Below, in pieces: positions 7,641 through 16,911 of a DNA stretch of 64,000 bases; position 1 is the first letter of the stretch; each line of letters begins with the position of its first letter. The notes beneath the pieces are model-generated. The model searched no databases and was not told where the DNA came from. It saw nothing but the letters and a program-made list of their open reading frames with translations. The translations under genes and the position numbers were made by a program. Origin of the DNA: Streptomyces xiamenensis. Its GTDB lineage: Bacteria > Actinomycetota > Actinomycetes > Streptomycetales > Streptomycetaceae. The DNA is taken from positions 4,464,001 to 4,528,000 of the forward strand of contig NZ_CP009922.3 of assembly GCF_000993785.3 (NCBI RefSeq). Reading direction: 5' to 3'.

Positions 7641-10600
7641 CGCCCCGTGACCACCGCGATCGCCTCCGGCAGCGTGAGCGCCGCACCGGCCGCGTACCGC
7701 TCCTCGTACACCGCCTCCGGCAGGCCCGCCCGCACCAGCGCCCGGACCCGGGGGGAGAGCGTGGGGTCCGTGGGCATCGGACGGAAGCCCATGCCGGGGA
7801 CCGGCCGGTAGCGGTCGTACGCGCCCAGCAGCAGCGCCGCCTCCGGGTGCCCGCCCAGGCCCGCCCGGGCCCAGGCCGCCAGCAGCAGTTCGTGCGCCAC
7901 CATCTGAGGCGCCATCATCCTGCCCGATCCCGACAGGACTTCCACGGCCTCCCGCAGCCACTCCAGCGCCGTCCCGTACGCCTCCCGCTGACAGTCCAGC
8001 CAGCCGTGCAGACCCGCCCACAGCGCGCGGATCAGCGGCGGCGTGTGCTCGGAGAAGTCCTCCGCCAGTGCGCGCAGCGGCTCACGCGCCTCCTCCAGAC
8101 GCCCCGTACCGCCCAGGAACTCCGCCAGCAGCAGCGCCGGCAGCCCCGGCGCGCTCAGCGAGAATTCCCGCGAGTCGGCCACCGCGCGCCGCAGTTCCCG
8201 CTCCGCCGCCGCGTCTGCCGGGTCCACCGCCAGCCGGGCCGCCGCCCACTCCGCCCGCAACAGCGGCACCTGCGCGGGTGTGCCGCTGCGCTCCGCCCAC
8301 TCCAGCGCCGCCCCGAAGTCCGCCACCGCCCGCTCCTGCCGGCCGCGCAGCAGCCAGGCGTCGCCGCGTACCCACAGCGCCTGGGCGATGGCCAGCGGAT
8401 CCCCGGTGCGCTCCAACTGCTCCAGCGCCTCCTGCGCCACCTCCACCGAGGTCAGCAACGTGGCCCGCATCAGCAGCGCGCAGCCCAGGTCCCAGGTGCT
8501 GCCCAGCCGGCGGCAGTCGTCCAGCATCGCCGCCATGGTCGCCTCGACGTCCGGGTACTCGCCCGCCATCAGCTTCGCGAAGTACCACATCTGGCCGGGC
8601 TGGCCGCACAACTGGGGCAGCCCCGGCCGGTAGGCGGCGATCACCGCCGCCAGCCGCTCCGGCTCCGCGTACTCCCCCTCGCCGGCCGCCAGCAGCAGCA
8701 ACCGCACCTGGCGGCGCGCCTCCCACCGCCGCTCCGTGTCCCACGGCGGCGGCAGGTCGGTGACCCGGCCGCTCAGCGGCGCGGCGTGGCGCACCGGCGC
8801 GGCGAACGGGTCGGGGCCCAGCTCCGCCGCGCCGCGCGCCGCCGAGCGGAAGTCACCCATGTAAAAGTGGAGCCGCCAGAACCAGCTCATGGCCAGCACC
8901 AGGCACAGCGCCTCCTGCTCCTGGCCCGTGTCGAGGGCGTGGCGCACGGCGGTGCGGATGTTGTCGTGCTCGCGGGTGAGCCGCGCCATCCAGTGCGCCT
9001 GGCGCGGGCCGTGCAGCCCGGGCTCGGCGGCGCGGGCCAGCTCGCGGTACGTGTGCAGGTGACGCTGCGCGACCGCGTCCCGCTCGCCCGCCGCCGTCAG
9101 CCGCTCGGCGGCGTACTGGGCGACGGTCTCCAGCAACCGGTACCGCGTCCCCCCGCCGGAGGGCTCGGGGACAGCCGTCAGCAGCGACTTGTCGACCAGG
9201 GCGGGGAGCGCGCCGAGCGTGTCCGCCCCGCAGACCGCCTCCGCCTCACCGAAAGCGCACCCGCCGGAGAACACCGACAGCCGGCGCAGCACGGTGCGTT
9301 CCGCCTCGGTCAGCAGGTCCCACGACCAGTCGACGACGGCGCGCAGCGTACGGCGGCGACGGTGGCTGCCGCTGCCGTCATCGCTTCCCCCGCGGTCATG
9401 GCCGCCGCCGTGGTCGCTTCCGCCGTCGCCGAGCAGGACGAACCGGCGGTCGAGCCGGTCGGCCAGCTCCCGCGGGGTGAACGCGCGCAGCCGCGCCGCC
9501 GCCAGTTCCAGGGCCAGCGGCAGGCCGTCCAGCCGGCGGCAGATCTCGGCGCACGCCGCGGGGTCCTCCTGGACCCCGAATCCGGGGCGGGCAGCCGCCC
9601 CGCGTTCGCCGAACAGCCGCAGGGCGTCGGCCGGCGGCAGCGGGCCGACCGGAAGCACGGTCTCGCCGGGCAGCCCGAGCGGCTCGCGGCTGGTGGCCAG
9701 CACGGTGACGCCGGGGCAGCGGATCAGCAGCGCCTCGGCGAGGGCGGTCGCGGCGGCGCGTACGTGTTCGCAGTTGTCGAGAACGAGCAGCAGCCGGCGG
9801 CGGGCGCAGGACTCCACCAGCAGCTCCAGCGGATCACGCGTCGCGCCGCCCCCGCCGCCGAGCGTGGCGGCCCCCCGCACGTCACCGGCCCCGGCCGCCA
9901 CCTCCTGGAGCACGGCCTCGGCGACGTCCGCCCCGTCCCGCACCCCGGCCAGCTCGACCACGCGGACCCGCGTCGCGGGCGCGGCGACGGCCTCCAGCGC
10001 CAGCCGGGTCTTGCCCACTCCGCCGGGCCCCAGCAGGGTCACCAGCCGTGCGCCCGCCAGGGCCTCCCGCACCGTGCGCAGCTCCGTCTCCCGCCCGACG
10101 AAGGAACTGACCCACCCCCGGGCACCGACGGGCGCGCCCCGGTCCTGGCCACCGGCGGTCTCCCGCTTTCCGGTGGTCGAGCCCGCGCGCGGTACGGCCT
10201 CGCCCACCGCGCGCCCCGTGGTGCGGCGTTCCGCATCGGCGGCGCGAGAGAGCGGCGTGCGCCCGCCGGACGCGCCGCCCCCGGCCCGACGGTTCCCCGG
10301 GCCACGCGCCCCGTTCACCCCAACCGCCGCCGGGCGAGCCCCGTTCCGTGGCTCCGTCGCCGCCCCGCCCCCGGGAGAACCCAGCAGCCCCGCGTACAGG
10401 GCGCGCAGCTCCGGGCCCGGATCGGTGCCGAGCCGTTCCGCCAGCGCGGCGCGGGCCTCCTCGTACGCGCCCAGCGCCTCCGCCGGGCGGCCGTCCCCCA
10501 GCAGCGCCCGGATGCGCAGCGCGTGCAGCGGCTCGTCCAGCGGCGCCGCCGCCGTCAGTTCGGCGAGTTCGCCCACGGCCCGCCCCGGGCGGCCCAGCGC

Positions 10601-11110
10601 CACCTCGGCGGCGAGCCGGTCCCGCCGGGCCCGCCCGTACCGCCGCAGCGCGTCCGCCACCAGCGGCTCGTCCTGGCGGCCCGGCAGCTCCGCCAGCACC
10701 GGTTCGTCCCACAGCGCCAGCGCCTCCTCCAGCAGAACGGACGCGCGCCGCGCGTCCCCGGCGCCCAGCGCCGCCGCCCCGCCCTCGGCCAGCTCCGCGA
10801 ACCGGAACAGATCGATGTCGCCCGCCCCCGCCGCCAGCCGGTACCCGCCTGGCACCGACTCCACCGCCGCCGCCCCCAGCACCCGCCGCAGCCGCCCCAC
10901 CAACGCCTGCACCGCGGCCACCGGTTCGGCCGGCGGCGCGTCCTGGCACCACACCCGCGCCACGAGCGCCTCCGACGCCACCGGCCGCCCGCCCGCGGCG
11001 GCCAGCGCGGCGAGCAGCGCGCGCAGCCGCCGGCCCCCGCCCACGGCGATCTCCGTCCCGTCCGCCCGGAAGACCCGTACGGTGCCCAGGACCCGATAGT
11101 GGTGCTGCAT
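7634..11110 (-). CDS. AfsR/SARP-type ATPase transcriptional regulator
   Basis: Very large (1158 residues) regulator. Order of parts: OmpR-like DNA-binding domain (about 1-95, ending in SVPGGYRL), bacterial transcriptional activation domain (about 100-245), a low-complexity linker (245-330), an NB-ARC ATPase with GPGGVGKT near 360 and a DNCEHV Walker B region, then a long TPR-like helical C-terminus. This is the AfsR/SARP architecture that controls secondary metabolism. It starts at ATG 11110, almost back to back with the pentapeptide gene, with which it must share a promoter region. No biosynthetic cluster is immediately adjacent, so its targets are unknown. Its 3' end overlaps the remnant C-terminus of an M24 gene. 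Confidence 0.9.
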   Translation of the reverse strand: MQHHYRVLGTVRVFRADGTEIAVGGGRRLRALLAALAAAGGRPVASEALVARVWCQDAPPAEPVAAVQALVGRLRRVLGAAAVESVPGGYRLAAGAGDIDLFRFAELAEGGAAALGAGDARRASVLLEEALALWDEPVLAELPGRQDEPLVADALRRYGRARRDRLAAEVALGRPGRAVGELAELTAAAPLDEPLHALRIRALLGDGRPAEALGAYEEARAALAERLGTDPGPELRALYAGLLGSPGGGAATEPRNGARPAAVGVNGARGPGNRRAGGGASGGRTPLSRAADAERRTTGRAVGEAVPRAGSTTGKRETAGGQDRGAPVGARGWVSSFVGRETELRTVREALAGARLVTLLGPGGVGKTRLALEAVAAPATRVRVVELAGVRDGADVAEAVLQEVAAGAGDVRGAATLGGGGGATRDPLELLVESCARRRLLLVLDNCEHVRAAATALAEALLIRCPGVTVLATSREPLGLPGETVLPVGPLPPADALRLFGERGAAARPGFGVQEDPAACAEICRRLDGLPLALELAAARLRAFTPRELADRLDRRFVLLGDGGSDHGGGHDRGGSDDGSGSHRRRRTLRAVVDWSWDLLTEAERTVLRRLSVFSGGCAFGEAEAVCGADTLGALPALVDKSLLTAVPEPSGGGTRYRLLETVAQYAAERLTAAGERDAVAQRHLHTYRELARAAEPGLHGPRQAHWMARLTREHDNIRTAVRHALDTGQEQEALCLVLAMSWFWRLHFYMGDFRSAARGAAELGPDPFAAPVRHAAPLSGRVTDLPPPWDTERRWEARRQVRLLLLAAGEGEYAEPERLAAVIAAYRPGLPQLCGQPGQMWYFAKLMAGEYPDVEATMAAMLDDCRRLGSTWDLGCALLMRATLLTSVEVAQEALEQLERTGDPLAIAQALWVRGDAWLLRGRQERAVADFGAALEWAERSGTPAQVPLLRAEWAAARLAVDPADAAAERELRRAVADSREFSLSAPGLPALLLAEFLGGTGRLEEAREPLRALAEDFSEHTPPLIRALWAGLHGWLDCQREAYGTALEWLREAVEVLSGSGRMMAPQMVAHELLLAAWARAGLGGHPEAALLLGAYDRYRPVPGMGFRPMPTDPTLSPRVRALVRAGLPEAVYEERYAAGAALTLPEAIAVVTGRG

Positions 11111-11138
11111 CCCCCCATTGTGGTCGGGAAGAAAACGG

Positions 11139-12056
11139 ATGGCCCCTCCTTATCGGCGCTGGCACACTGCCCCGGTGCCCGCCACCACCCCTCTTCCGCT
11201 GCTCACAGCGGATTGCGCCGACTGCTTCGCCCTGTGCTGCGTCGCCCTGCCCTTCGCCGCCTCCGCCGACTTCGCCACCGACAAGCCTGCCGGGCGCCCC
11301 TGCGCGCACCTGCGCCAGGACTTCCGCTGCGGCATCCACGACGGCCTGCGTCCGGCCGGGTTCACCGGCTGCACGGTCTACGACTGCTTCGGCGCCGGGC
11401 AGCGCGTCTCGCAGCGCACCTTCGCCGGCCGCGACTGGCGTGGTGACGCGGACACCGCCCGCGCCATGTTCGCCGCCTTCCCCGTCGTGCGGCACCTGCA
11501 CGAACTGCTGTGGTACCTCGCCGAGGCCCTCACCCTGCCGCCCGCCGAACCGCTGCACGCCGACCTGCGCCGCGCCATGGCCGCCACCGACCGGCTCGCG
11601 GCCGGCACCCCGGAGGAACTGCGCGCCCTCGACCTCGCCGCCCACCGCGCCGAGGTCAACGCACTGCTGCTGCGCACCAGCGAACTGGTACGGGCCGAGG
11701 CCGGCGGCCGGCGCGGGGAGCGGGGTCGTGAGCGGAACCGGGGCCGGGGGCGGGGGCGCACGGGCACCCGCGCCCGCGACCACCGGGGCGCCGACCTCAT
11801 CGGCGCGCAGCTCAAGGGCGCCGACCTGCGCGGCGCGAACCTGCGCGGGACGCTCCTCATCGCCGCCGATCTGCGCTCGGCAGACCTCACCCGGGCCGAC
11901 CTGATCGGAGCCGACCTGCGCGATGCCCGCCTGCACGGCGCCGACCTGACCGGGGCGTTCTTCCTCACCCAGGCACAGCTCAACGCCGCGCAGGGGGACG
12001 CGGCCACCCGCGTCCCCGACACCCTCACCCGCCCCGCCCACTGGCCGGCCGGCTGA
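11139..12056 (+). CDS. Pentapeptide-repeat protein with Cys-rich N-domain
   Basis: About 305 residues. The N-terminal part has a Cys-rich module (DCADCFALCC, then CAHL, FRCGIHD, GCTVYDCFGAG) that looks metal-binding. A helical middle and an Arg/Gly-rich linker follow, then a C-terminal pentapeptide-repeat helix with A(D/N)LxG units (GADLIGAQLKGADLRGANL). Pentapeptide proteins can mimic DNA or act as scaffolds; the role here is not known. The start is uncertain: ATG 11139 has GGGAAG upstream; an in-frame start at 11118 and a GTG at 11175 just before the conserved region are alternatives. Divergent from the SARP gene and convergent with the APH(6)-like gene (stops 7 bases apart). Confidence 0.8.
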   Translation: MAPPYRRWHTAPVPATTPLPLLTADCADCFALCCVALPFAASADFATDKPAGRPCAHLRQDFRCGIHDGLRPAGFTGCTVYDCFGAGQRVSQRTFAGRDWRGDADTARAMFAAFPVVRHLHELLWYLAEALTLPPAEPLHADLRRAMAATDRLAAGTPEELRALDLAAHRAEVNALLLRTSELVRAEAGGRRGERGRERNRGRGRGRTGTRARDHRGADLIGAQLKGADLRGANLRGTLLIAADLRSADLTRADLIGADLRDARLHGADLTGAFFLTQAQLNAAQGDAATRVPDTLTRPAHWPAG

Positions 12057-12062
12057 CGCCCG

Positions 12063-12992
12063 CTACCGCATCCGATCCGCCAGCAGGGCCTCGGCGAGCA
12101 CCACCTGCGCCGGTGCCAGCGCGGCCTCGCCGTCCTCGATGTCCCACAGGGCGTTCTGCAGCACCCGGCCCAGCGTCCAGCCGGCCGCCCGCCGCCGGTC
12201 CAGGTCCAGCGCCTCGGTCAGCTGGTCGAAGCGGCGCAGCACCGTCCGCCGTACGTCCCCGGCGGGCACCACCACGGTCTCCCAGGCCGAATCCAGGGCG
12301 GGCCACAGATCGAACCCCGGGTCACCGGCCAGGGGTTCGGGGTCGATGGCCAGCCAGGGTTCGCGTGCTCCCGCGAGCACGTTCGCGTAGTGCAGGTCCC
12401 AGTGCAGCAGCCGGTGCCCGGCCTCGCCCGTCAGCTCGGCGACGGCGTCCGCGCAGATCCGGACCAGGCGCCGCTCGTCCGGATCGGCAAGTGACCGTAC
12501 GGCGTCGGGTGTCCGCGCCACCATCGCCGCCGCGATGTCGCCGAGCCGCCGCATCCCGTCCGGTGCCGGCACGGCGGTGAGCCGGGCCAGCAGGGCGCCC
12601 ACCACCGCTGTGGCGGCGGTGTCGTCCTCGGCGGCGAGCGTGGACAACGGCCGGGCAGCGTCCAGCCGTTCCAGCAGCAGCGCGTCGGTGTCGGTGTCGT
12701 GTGCCAGCAGCCGGACGATGCCGTGCCCGTCCCAGGCGCGCAGCCCGGGGACGACACCGGCGCCGTCCTCGGTCTTCCGCTGGACCCTCAGCACGGCGGG
12801 CAGCCCGTCGGCGCGCCGCCGCACGGGCAGCACGATCCCGGCCATGCCGTGGCCCGGTTCACCGTCGGGGCGCAGCGACCAGCGCTCCAGAAGTCGCTCG
12901 ATCACCCCCGGCAGTCCGTCCACCCAGGCGGCATGCCGATGGTGCGCCGCCCGGAAGGCTTCGGGGACGTGCAGGCGGAACGATGGGTTCAT
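12063..12992 (-). CDS. APH(6)-type streptomycin/hydroxyurea phosphotransferase
   Basis: 309-residue aminoglycoside/hydroxyurea antibiotic-resistance kinase family (APH_6_hur). The catalytic loop is LLHWDLHYANVLA (Asp in HxDxxxxN) and the metal-binding Asp is in IDPEPLAGDPGFD. Family members phosphorylate streptomycin at the 6-hydroxyl or detoxify hydroxyurea; in streptomycetes without streptomycin genes they are usually general resistance or salvage kinases. AAGGAG lies 11 bases before ATG 12992, which excludes the longer frame upstream. It is monocistronic, and no streptomycin biosynthesis genes are in the window. Confidence 0.85.
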   Translation of the reverse strand: MNPSFRLHVPEAFRAAHHRHAAWVDGLPGVIERLLERWSLRPDGEPGHGMAGIVLPVRRRADGLPAVLRVQRKTEDGAGVVPGLRAWDGHGIVRLLAHDTDTDALLLERLDAARPLSTLAAEDDTAATAVVGALLARLTAVPAPDGMRRLGDIAAAMVARTPDAVRSLADPDERRLVRICADAVAELTGEAGHRLLHWDLHYANVLAGAREPWLAIDPEPLAGDPGFDLWPALDSAWETVVVPAGDVRRTVLRRFDQLTEALDLDRRRAAGWTLGRVLQNALWDIEDGEAALAPAQVVLAEALLADRMR

Positions 12993-13167
12993 GTGGTGTT
13001 GCTCCTTCGCGAGTTCGGTTCGGTGACACGTGGCGAAGGAGTCGGCGGAGGCCCCCGGCAGCGGGAGCGGCGTCACAGCATGGCGCCCACTGTACCGGCG
13101 GGTGAGCACCCGTCAGCGGGCGTGCCCGGTGCACGAACTCCGCCGCCGGCCCGCGCGACACCGGCCT

Positions 13168-13613
13168 CTACTGTTCCCCCGGCCGAACCCTCTCGTCCCG
13201 GGGCGGCGTAACCCGGCCGCCCCGGAAGGTGCGCCGGTAGCTGTCCGGGGGGACGCCCAGGGCACGGCGGAAGTGCCGGCGCAGCGTCGTGGCGGTGCCC
13301 ATCCCGGTGGCCGCCGCGATCGTGTCCACGCTGTCGCCGGTCGCCTCCAGCAGTTCCTGGGCGCGCCGGATCCGCTGGTTGAGCAGCCATTGCAGCGGGG
13401 TGGTGCCGGTCACCGTCCTGAAGTGGCGGCCCCGCTGGCGCGAGCTGAGGTTCGCGTGGCGGCCTTGCCCGCCGAGGTGAGCACGCTGCCGTTGTCCACG
13501 TAGAGCACGTCCGGGTCGACCTCGATCCCGGGATGACGCGCGGCCAGCTCCTCGGTGTGCGCCCAGTGCGTCGTGGCGCGCTTGCCCTCCAGCAGCCCGG
13601 CCGCGGCCACGAC
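13168..13613 (-). pseudogene. Broken GlxA/AraC-type regulator (DJ-1 + HTH)
   Basis: Two pieces of one regulator gene on the minus strand. The upstream piece (about 13458-13613) encodes VAAAGLLEGKRATTHW...EVDPDVLYVDNGSVLTSAGKAA, the middle of a DJ-1/PfpI domain. The downstream piece encodes NLSSRQRGRHFRTVTGTT, then PLQWLLNQRIRRAQELLEAT and TATTLRRHFRRALGVPPDSY, an AraC HTH, in another frame. The region between the domains is deleted near 13456 with a frameshift, and the first part of the DJ-1 domain is missing. The 5' truncation abuts the truncated dehydrogenase remnant at about 13612. Non-functional as a regulator, though the 81-codon HTH frame from GTG 13413 is still open. Confidence 0.8.
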
Positions 13614-14465
13614 CCGGCCGCCCTCGACCGCGCCCTGTCCGGCGCGGACGCCGTCATCAACTGCGCCGGCCCCTTCGCCACCACCGCCGCCCCACTGATC
13701 GAGGCGGCCCTGCGCGCCGGAATCCCGTACGTGGACGTGGCGGCCGAGATCGAGGCCAACCACGACACGTTCACCCACTTCGCCGACCGCGCCCGCAGCG
13801 CCGGAACGGTGATCGTCCCGGCCATGGCCTTCTACGGCGGCCTCGGCGATCTCCTCGCCACCGCCGCGATGGGCGACTGGAAGAACGCCGACGAGGTGCA
13901 CGTCGCGTACGGGCTCAGCAGTTGGCACCCCACGGCAGGGACCCGCGCGGCGGGCCAGGTCTCCCACGACCGCCGCGCCGGCCGCCGCGTCCGCTACCGC
14001 GACGGCGCACTCGCGTACCACGACGCGGCCTCACCCACCCTGACCTGGGCCTTTCCCGAGCCCATGGGGGAGCGGAGCGTGCTCGGGGACTTCACCATGG
14101 CCGACGCCGTCACCATCCCCAGCCACCTGCCCATCCCTGACGTGCACGTCTACATGGCGACCGAGGCCGCCAACGACCTGGCGTCCGCCGCGACACCCGC
14201 ACCGGAACCCACGGACGGACGCGGCCGTTCCGCCCAGACCTTCCTGGTCGACGTCCGCGTGCGGCGCGGCTCCGGGGAACGCCGCGCCTCGGCGAGCGGC
14301 CGGGACATCTACGCCACCACCGCCCCGCTCGCGGTGGAGGCGGTCCACCGGATCCTCACCGGGCGGACCCGGGCGACCGGAGTCGCCTCGGCCGGGGCGG
14401 TCTTCGACGCCCGCGACTTCCTGGAGGCGCTGTCGGATCACCTCTCCGTGGAGGTGGCCCCGTAG
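13611..14465 (+). pseudogene. 5'-truncated saccharopine-dehydrogenase-family enzyme
   Basis: The reading frame from DPAALDRALSGADAVINCAG to VEVAP matches the trans-acting enoyl reductase/saccharopine dehydrogenase-like NAD(P)-binding family, but the N-terminal Rossmann segment with GxGxxG is gone. Homology starts at about 13611, exactly where the divergent regulator remnant ends. An in-frame ATG at 13533 lies inside the antisense regulator piece and gives about 25 unrelated residues, so any product would lack the nucleotide-binding loop. The rest (FATTAAPLIEAALRAGIPYV, MAFYGGLGD) is intact with no stops. Confidence 0.72.
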
Positions 14466-14559
14466 GGCCCGGTCATGGATCCCGGCGGGCCGGACGCGGA
14501 TGGCGCCCCGGACGTGCCCGGTGCCGTACGGATCTCGCGGCGACGGCGGTCGCGTCCGG

Positions 14560-14578
14560 CCCCGATCCACGATCGGGG
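14560..14578. terminator. Hairpin between convergent genes
   Basis: CCCCGATC and GATCGGGG pair perfectly around CAC, between the dehydrogenase remnant and the convergent kinase-like gene. Confidence 0.45.
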
Positions 14579-14588
14579 AGGCCGGTGG

Positions 14589-15440
14589 TCAGCGCGGGAT
14601 GTCGAAGCCGCCACGGTCAACGGCGGCCCGCAACTGACCGAGCCACTCCCTGCCCAGCCGGCGCCCGTCCGGGAGCTGGTCGTCCCGGTCCCAGCGCCAG
14701 GTGGTGATGATCGCCAGCACGAGGACGCGGCAGGCGCGCAGCAACTCCTGGTCGGCGCCCGGGTAGTGCTCGGCAACGTCTTCGGGGGCGTGGACGAGGT
14801 CGAACTCGACGGGTCCGCGGCAGCACGTCTCCCAGTCGATGAACAGCAAACCCCGCTCGGTGCTGAGCAGATTGCCCGGGTGCGGCTCACCGTGCAGCAG
14901 TTGCTCGGCACCACCCCGCTCGGCGATCACCCGTGGCAGGCTGCGCAGCGTGCCCACCAGCAGTTCCCGGTCCGGGTCGCTGAGCGCGGGCGTGCGCTCG
15001 CGGTCCGCCAGGAGTCCGAGGGCGTACGCGACCCGCTCCGTGAAGTGCGGCGCGGGGACGTCGAGCGGGCGCATGCCGGTGTGCAGCCGTTGGAGCGCGT
15101 CGGCGTAGTCGGCCGGTGAAGGATCCTGGGCGCCGACGGGTTCGTAGTAGGTCCAGAACGTGACCACGAAGCCGTCGCGCTCGTAGGCGCGGGGCTCCAC
15201 GCGGGGGTCCAGGGCCGCCACGGGGCAGTCTGCGGCGGCGAGCCGCTGGGCGAGATCGATCTCGAACCGGGCGAGCTGCTGCGCGTCCGGCGCCACCCGG
15301 GCCAGCACGTCACACGGCAACAGGCGCAAAGTGAGCTTGTTCGAGTCGTGCAGCACGAGCGCGTCGTCCGCCGACAGGCCGAGCGAGGCGGCGATCGACG
15401 TGGCCGCGGCCACCGCGCGGGTGATCTCCGACGTCTGCAC
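14589..15440 (-). CDS. Aminoglycoside phosphotransferase-family kinase
   Basis: 283-residue APH/choline-kinase-fold protein. The catalytic loop reads LLHGEPHPGNLL, so the usual catalytic Asp is replaced by Glu; the metal-binding motif FIDWETCCRGPVEFDL is intact. The N-lobe has VLHDSNKLTLRLLP. The Glu variant is common among actinobacterial APH-like proteins of unknown substrate, so drug resistance should not be assumed. The GTG at 15440 (product VQTSEITRAVAAA) has AAAGGGG upstream and removes a Ser/Arg-rich extension that looks non-coding. Single gene, between a pseudogene pair and a VOC protein. Confidence 0.75.
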   Translation of the reverse strand: MQTSEITRAVAAATSIAASLGLSADDALVLHDSNKLTLRLLPCDVLARVAPDAQQLARFEIDLAQRLAAADCPVAALDPRVEPRAYERDGFVVTFWTYYEPVGAQDPSPADYADALQRLHTGMRPLDVPAPHFTERVAYALGLLADRERTPALSDPDRELLVGTLRSLPRVIAERGGAEQLLHGEPHPGNLLSTERGLLFIDWETCCRGPVEFDLVHAPEDVAEHYPGADQELLRACRVLVLAIITTWRWDRDDQLPDGRRLGREWLGQLRAAVDRGGFDIPR

Positions 15441-15546
15441 CGTCGCCCGGCCCCTTTCCCGTGAGACTGATGAGCTGCCGCGTTCCGCGTCCGACCACGA
15501 TGTACGGGACTGGGGGCGCAGGGCACGCTCTCGTACGCCCGACCGC

Positions 15547-15981
15547 TCAGTCGAGGCAGAACTCGTTGCCCTCGACATCCTGCATCACCAGGCACGACTC
15601 GTTCTCGTCATCGGCGGGCAGCAGGTGGACGCGGGTGGCGCCGAGCGCGACCAGGCGCGCGCCTTCGGCCTCCAGCGTGGCCACGCGCTCCGCACCGACG
15701 AGCCCCGTTCCGGCCCGCACATCGACGTGCACCCGGTTCTTCACGACCTTGCTCTCCGGAACGCGCTGGAAGAACAGGCGCGGCCCCACCCCCGTGGGAT
15801 CGGACGCGGCGAACCACGCGCCGCGCTCCTCGGGCGGCAGCGTGAGATCGAAATCCTCCCACGTGTCGTACCCCTCCGGAGGCGCGGGCGGAACGTATCC
15901 GAGCACCTCGCACCAGAAACGGGCGACCCGCACGGGCTCCGCGCAGTCGAAGGTGATCTGGATCTGCTTGATCGACGACAT
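15547..15981 (-). CDS. VOC family protein (glyoxalase-like)
   Basis: 144-residue glyoxalase/bleomycin-resistance/dioxygenase fold protein: IKQIQITFDCAEPVRVARFW at the start, RLFFQRVPESKVVKNRVHVDV in the middle and a C-terminal VMQDVEGNEFCLD with the terminal metal-ligand Glu. Such proteins bind or modify small molecules; this subgroup is common in Streptomyces and uncharacterised. ATG 15981 is the only good start. Same strand as the kinase-like gene but separated by about 100 bp. Confidence 0.82.
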   Translation of the reverse strand: MSSIKQIQITFDCAEPVRVARFWCEVLGYVPPAPPEGYDTWEDFDLTLPPEERGAWFAASDPTGVGPRLFFQRVPESKVVKNRVHVDVRAGTGLVGAERVATLEAEGARLVALGATRVHLLPADDENESCLVMQDVEGNEFCLD

Positions 15982-16113
15982 CGGGCCATCGTAGAGGGGG
16001 TTCGGAGACGCCTCCAGGGATTATTTCCGGGGGGATGGTCGCCGCCGCAAACGGTGGACGGAGCGTCCTCGGCGCCGTTCCCGGACGGTCCCGAATCCGC
16101 TACGGTCCGCGGC

Positions 16114-16911
16114 ATGGAACGCCTGTCCGAGATCACCTTGCTGGCTCCCGCGACGCCGGACGCACATGACTTCCTTCACGCGTTGCGCTCGCTGCTGGCC
16201 GAGGTGACGTACGCCGATACGGCGGCCGGCGCGGCGGATCACCGCCTGACCCTGACACCGCCCCGACCCGCTGGGGCTCTGCCGGTAACCGCGTTCGCGC
16301 TGGCCGATGTCCCCACCCCCCGCATCGCCTTCGACACCGGACACGGCGTCGATGTGTGGGTGGGGGAGACCCCCGACCCGCGCGCGGCCGCGCCCCGGAT
16401 CGGGATGGACGAGCTGACCCGCCGCCTCGCCGGACACGTCCGGCGGGTGGACCACCTGGGAGTGAGCGTTCCCGCGAGCGGCGCCGCCTCCGGCGGCTGG
16501 GACGAACTGGTGGCCGCGCTCGCCTCGGCGTCCACGATGTACCGCTACCCGGAGGGGGAGGAGTGGCCGTTCGTCCTTCCCTCGACGGAGGCCGAGTTCG
16601 CCGCCGGGATCAGCGACTTCGTCATCGGCCGCGAACCCCGCTTCGAGCTGGTCCACGACCGCTGGCTCAGCCAGTCACAGGTGCAGCTCGCGCTGTGGAC
16701 CGACCTGACCCGTGCGGAGTTGGAGCGGATGTTCCCGGAGCCCGAAGGGCTCACCCTCCCGGGCCTGGGAGACATCTTCCGCACCGTCCCGGTCCGCCCT
16801 CCGTGGCCGGGCCTCGGCATCCGTTTCGACCTCAGCTACCGGGTCGGGGAAGGGCCGAACGTCTGGGAGACCGGCGAGTGGCTGGTCACGGAAGGCGGCC
16901 GGATCAGCTGA
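16114..16911 (+). CDS. Hypothetical protein
   Basis: 265-residue soluble protein beginning MERLSEITLLAPATPDAHDF. No family recognised. It is acidic and Trp-rich toward the C-terminus (WLSQSQVQLALWTDLTRAEL, then FDLSYRVGEGPNVWETGEWL), with no membrane or signal segment. The ATG at 16114 is chosen because the upstream frame is low-quality. Its stop overlaps the 3' end of the convergent DUF397 gene by 8 bases. Possibly linked with the WhiJ-type locus by proximity only. Confidence 0.7.
   Translation: MERLSEITLLAPATPDAHDFLHALRSLLAEVTYADTAAGAADHRLTLTPPRPAGALPVTAFALADVPTPRIAFDTGHGVDVWVGETPDPRAAAPRIGMDELTRRLAGHVRRVDHLGVSVPASGAASGGWDELVAALASASTMYRYPEGEEWPFVLPSTEAEFAAGISDFVIGREPRFELVHDRWLSQSQVQLALWTDLTRAELERMFPEPEGLTLPGLGDIFRTVPVRPPWPGLGIRFDLSYRVGEGPNVWETGEWLVTEGGRIS

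Noticed and set aside
5017..11446. Very long + strand Arg/Pro-rich frames opposite the SARP and SGNH genes and overlapping the M24 gene in another frame
   Set aside because: Shadow frames caused by high third-position GC of the minus-strand or overlapping genes; no recognisable domains.
13533..14465. Intact 310-codon ORF as a full saccharopine-dehydrogenase-type gene
   Set aside because: Its first 25 codons are antisense to the regulator remnant and unrelated to the family; the nucleotide-binding N-terminus is missing.
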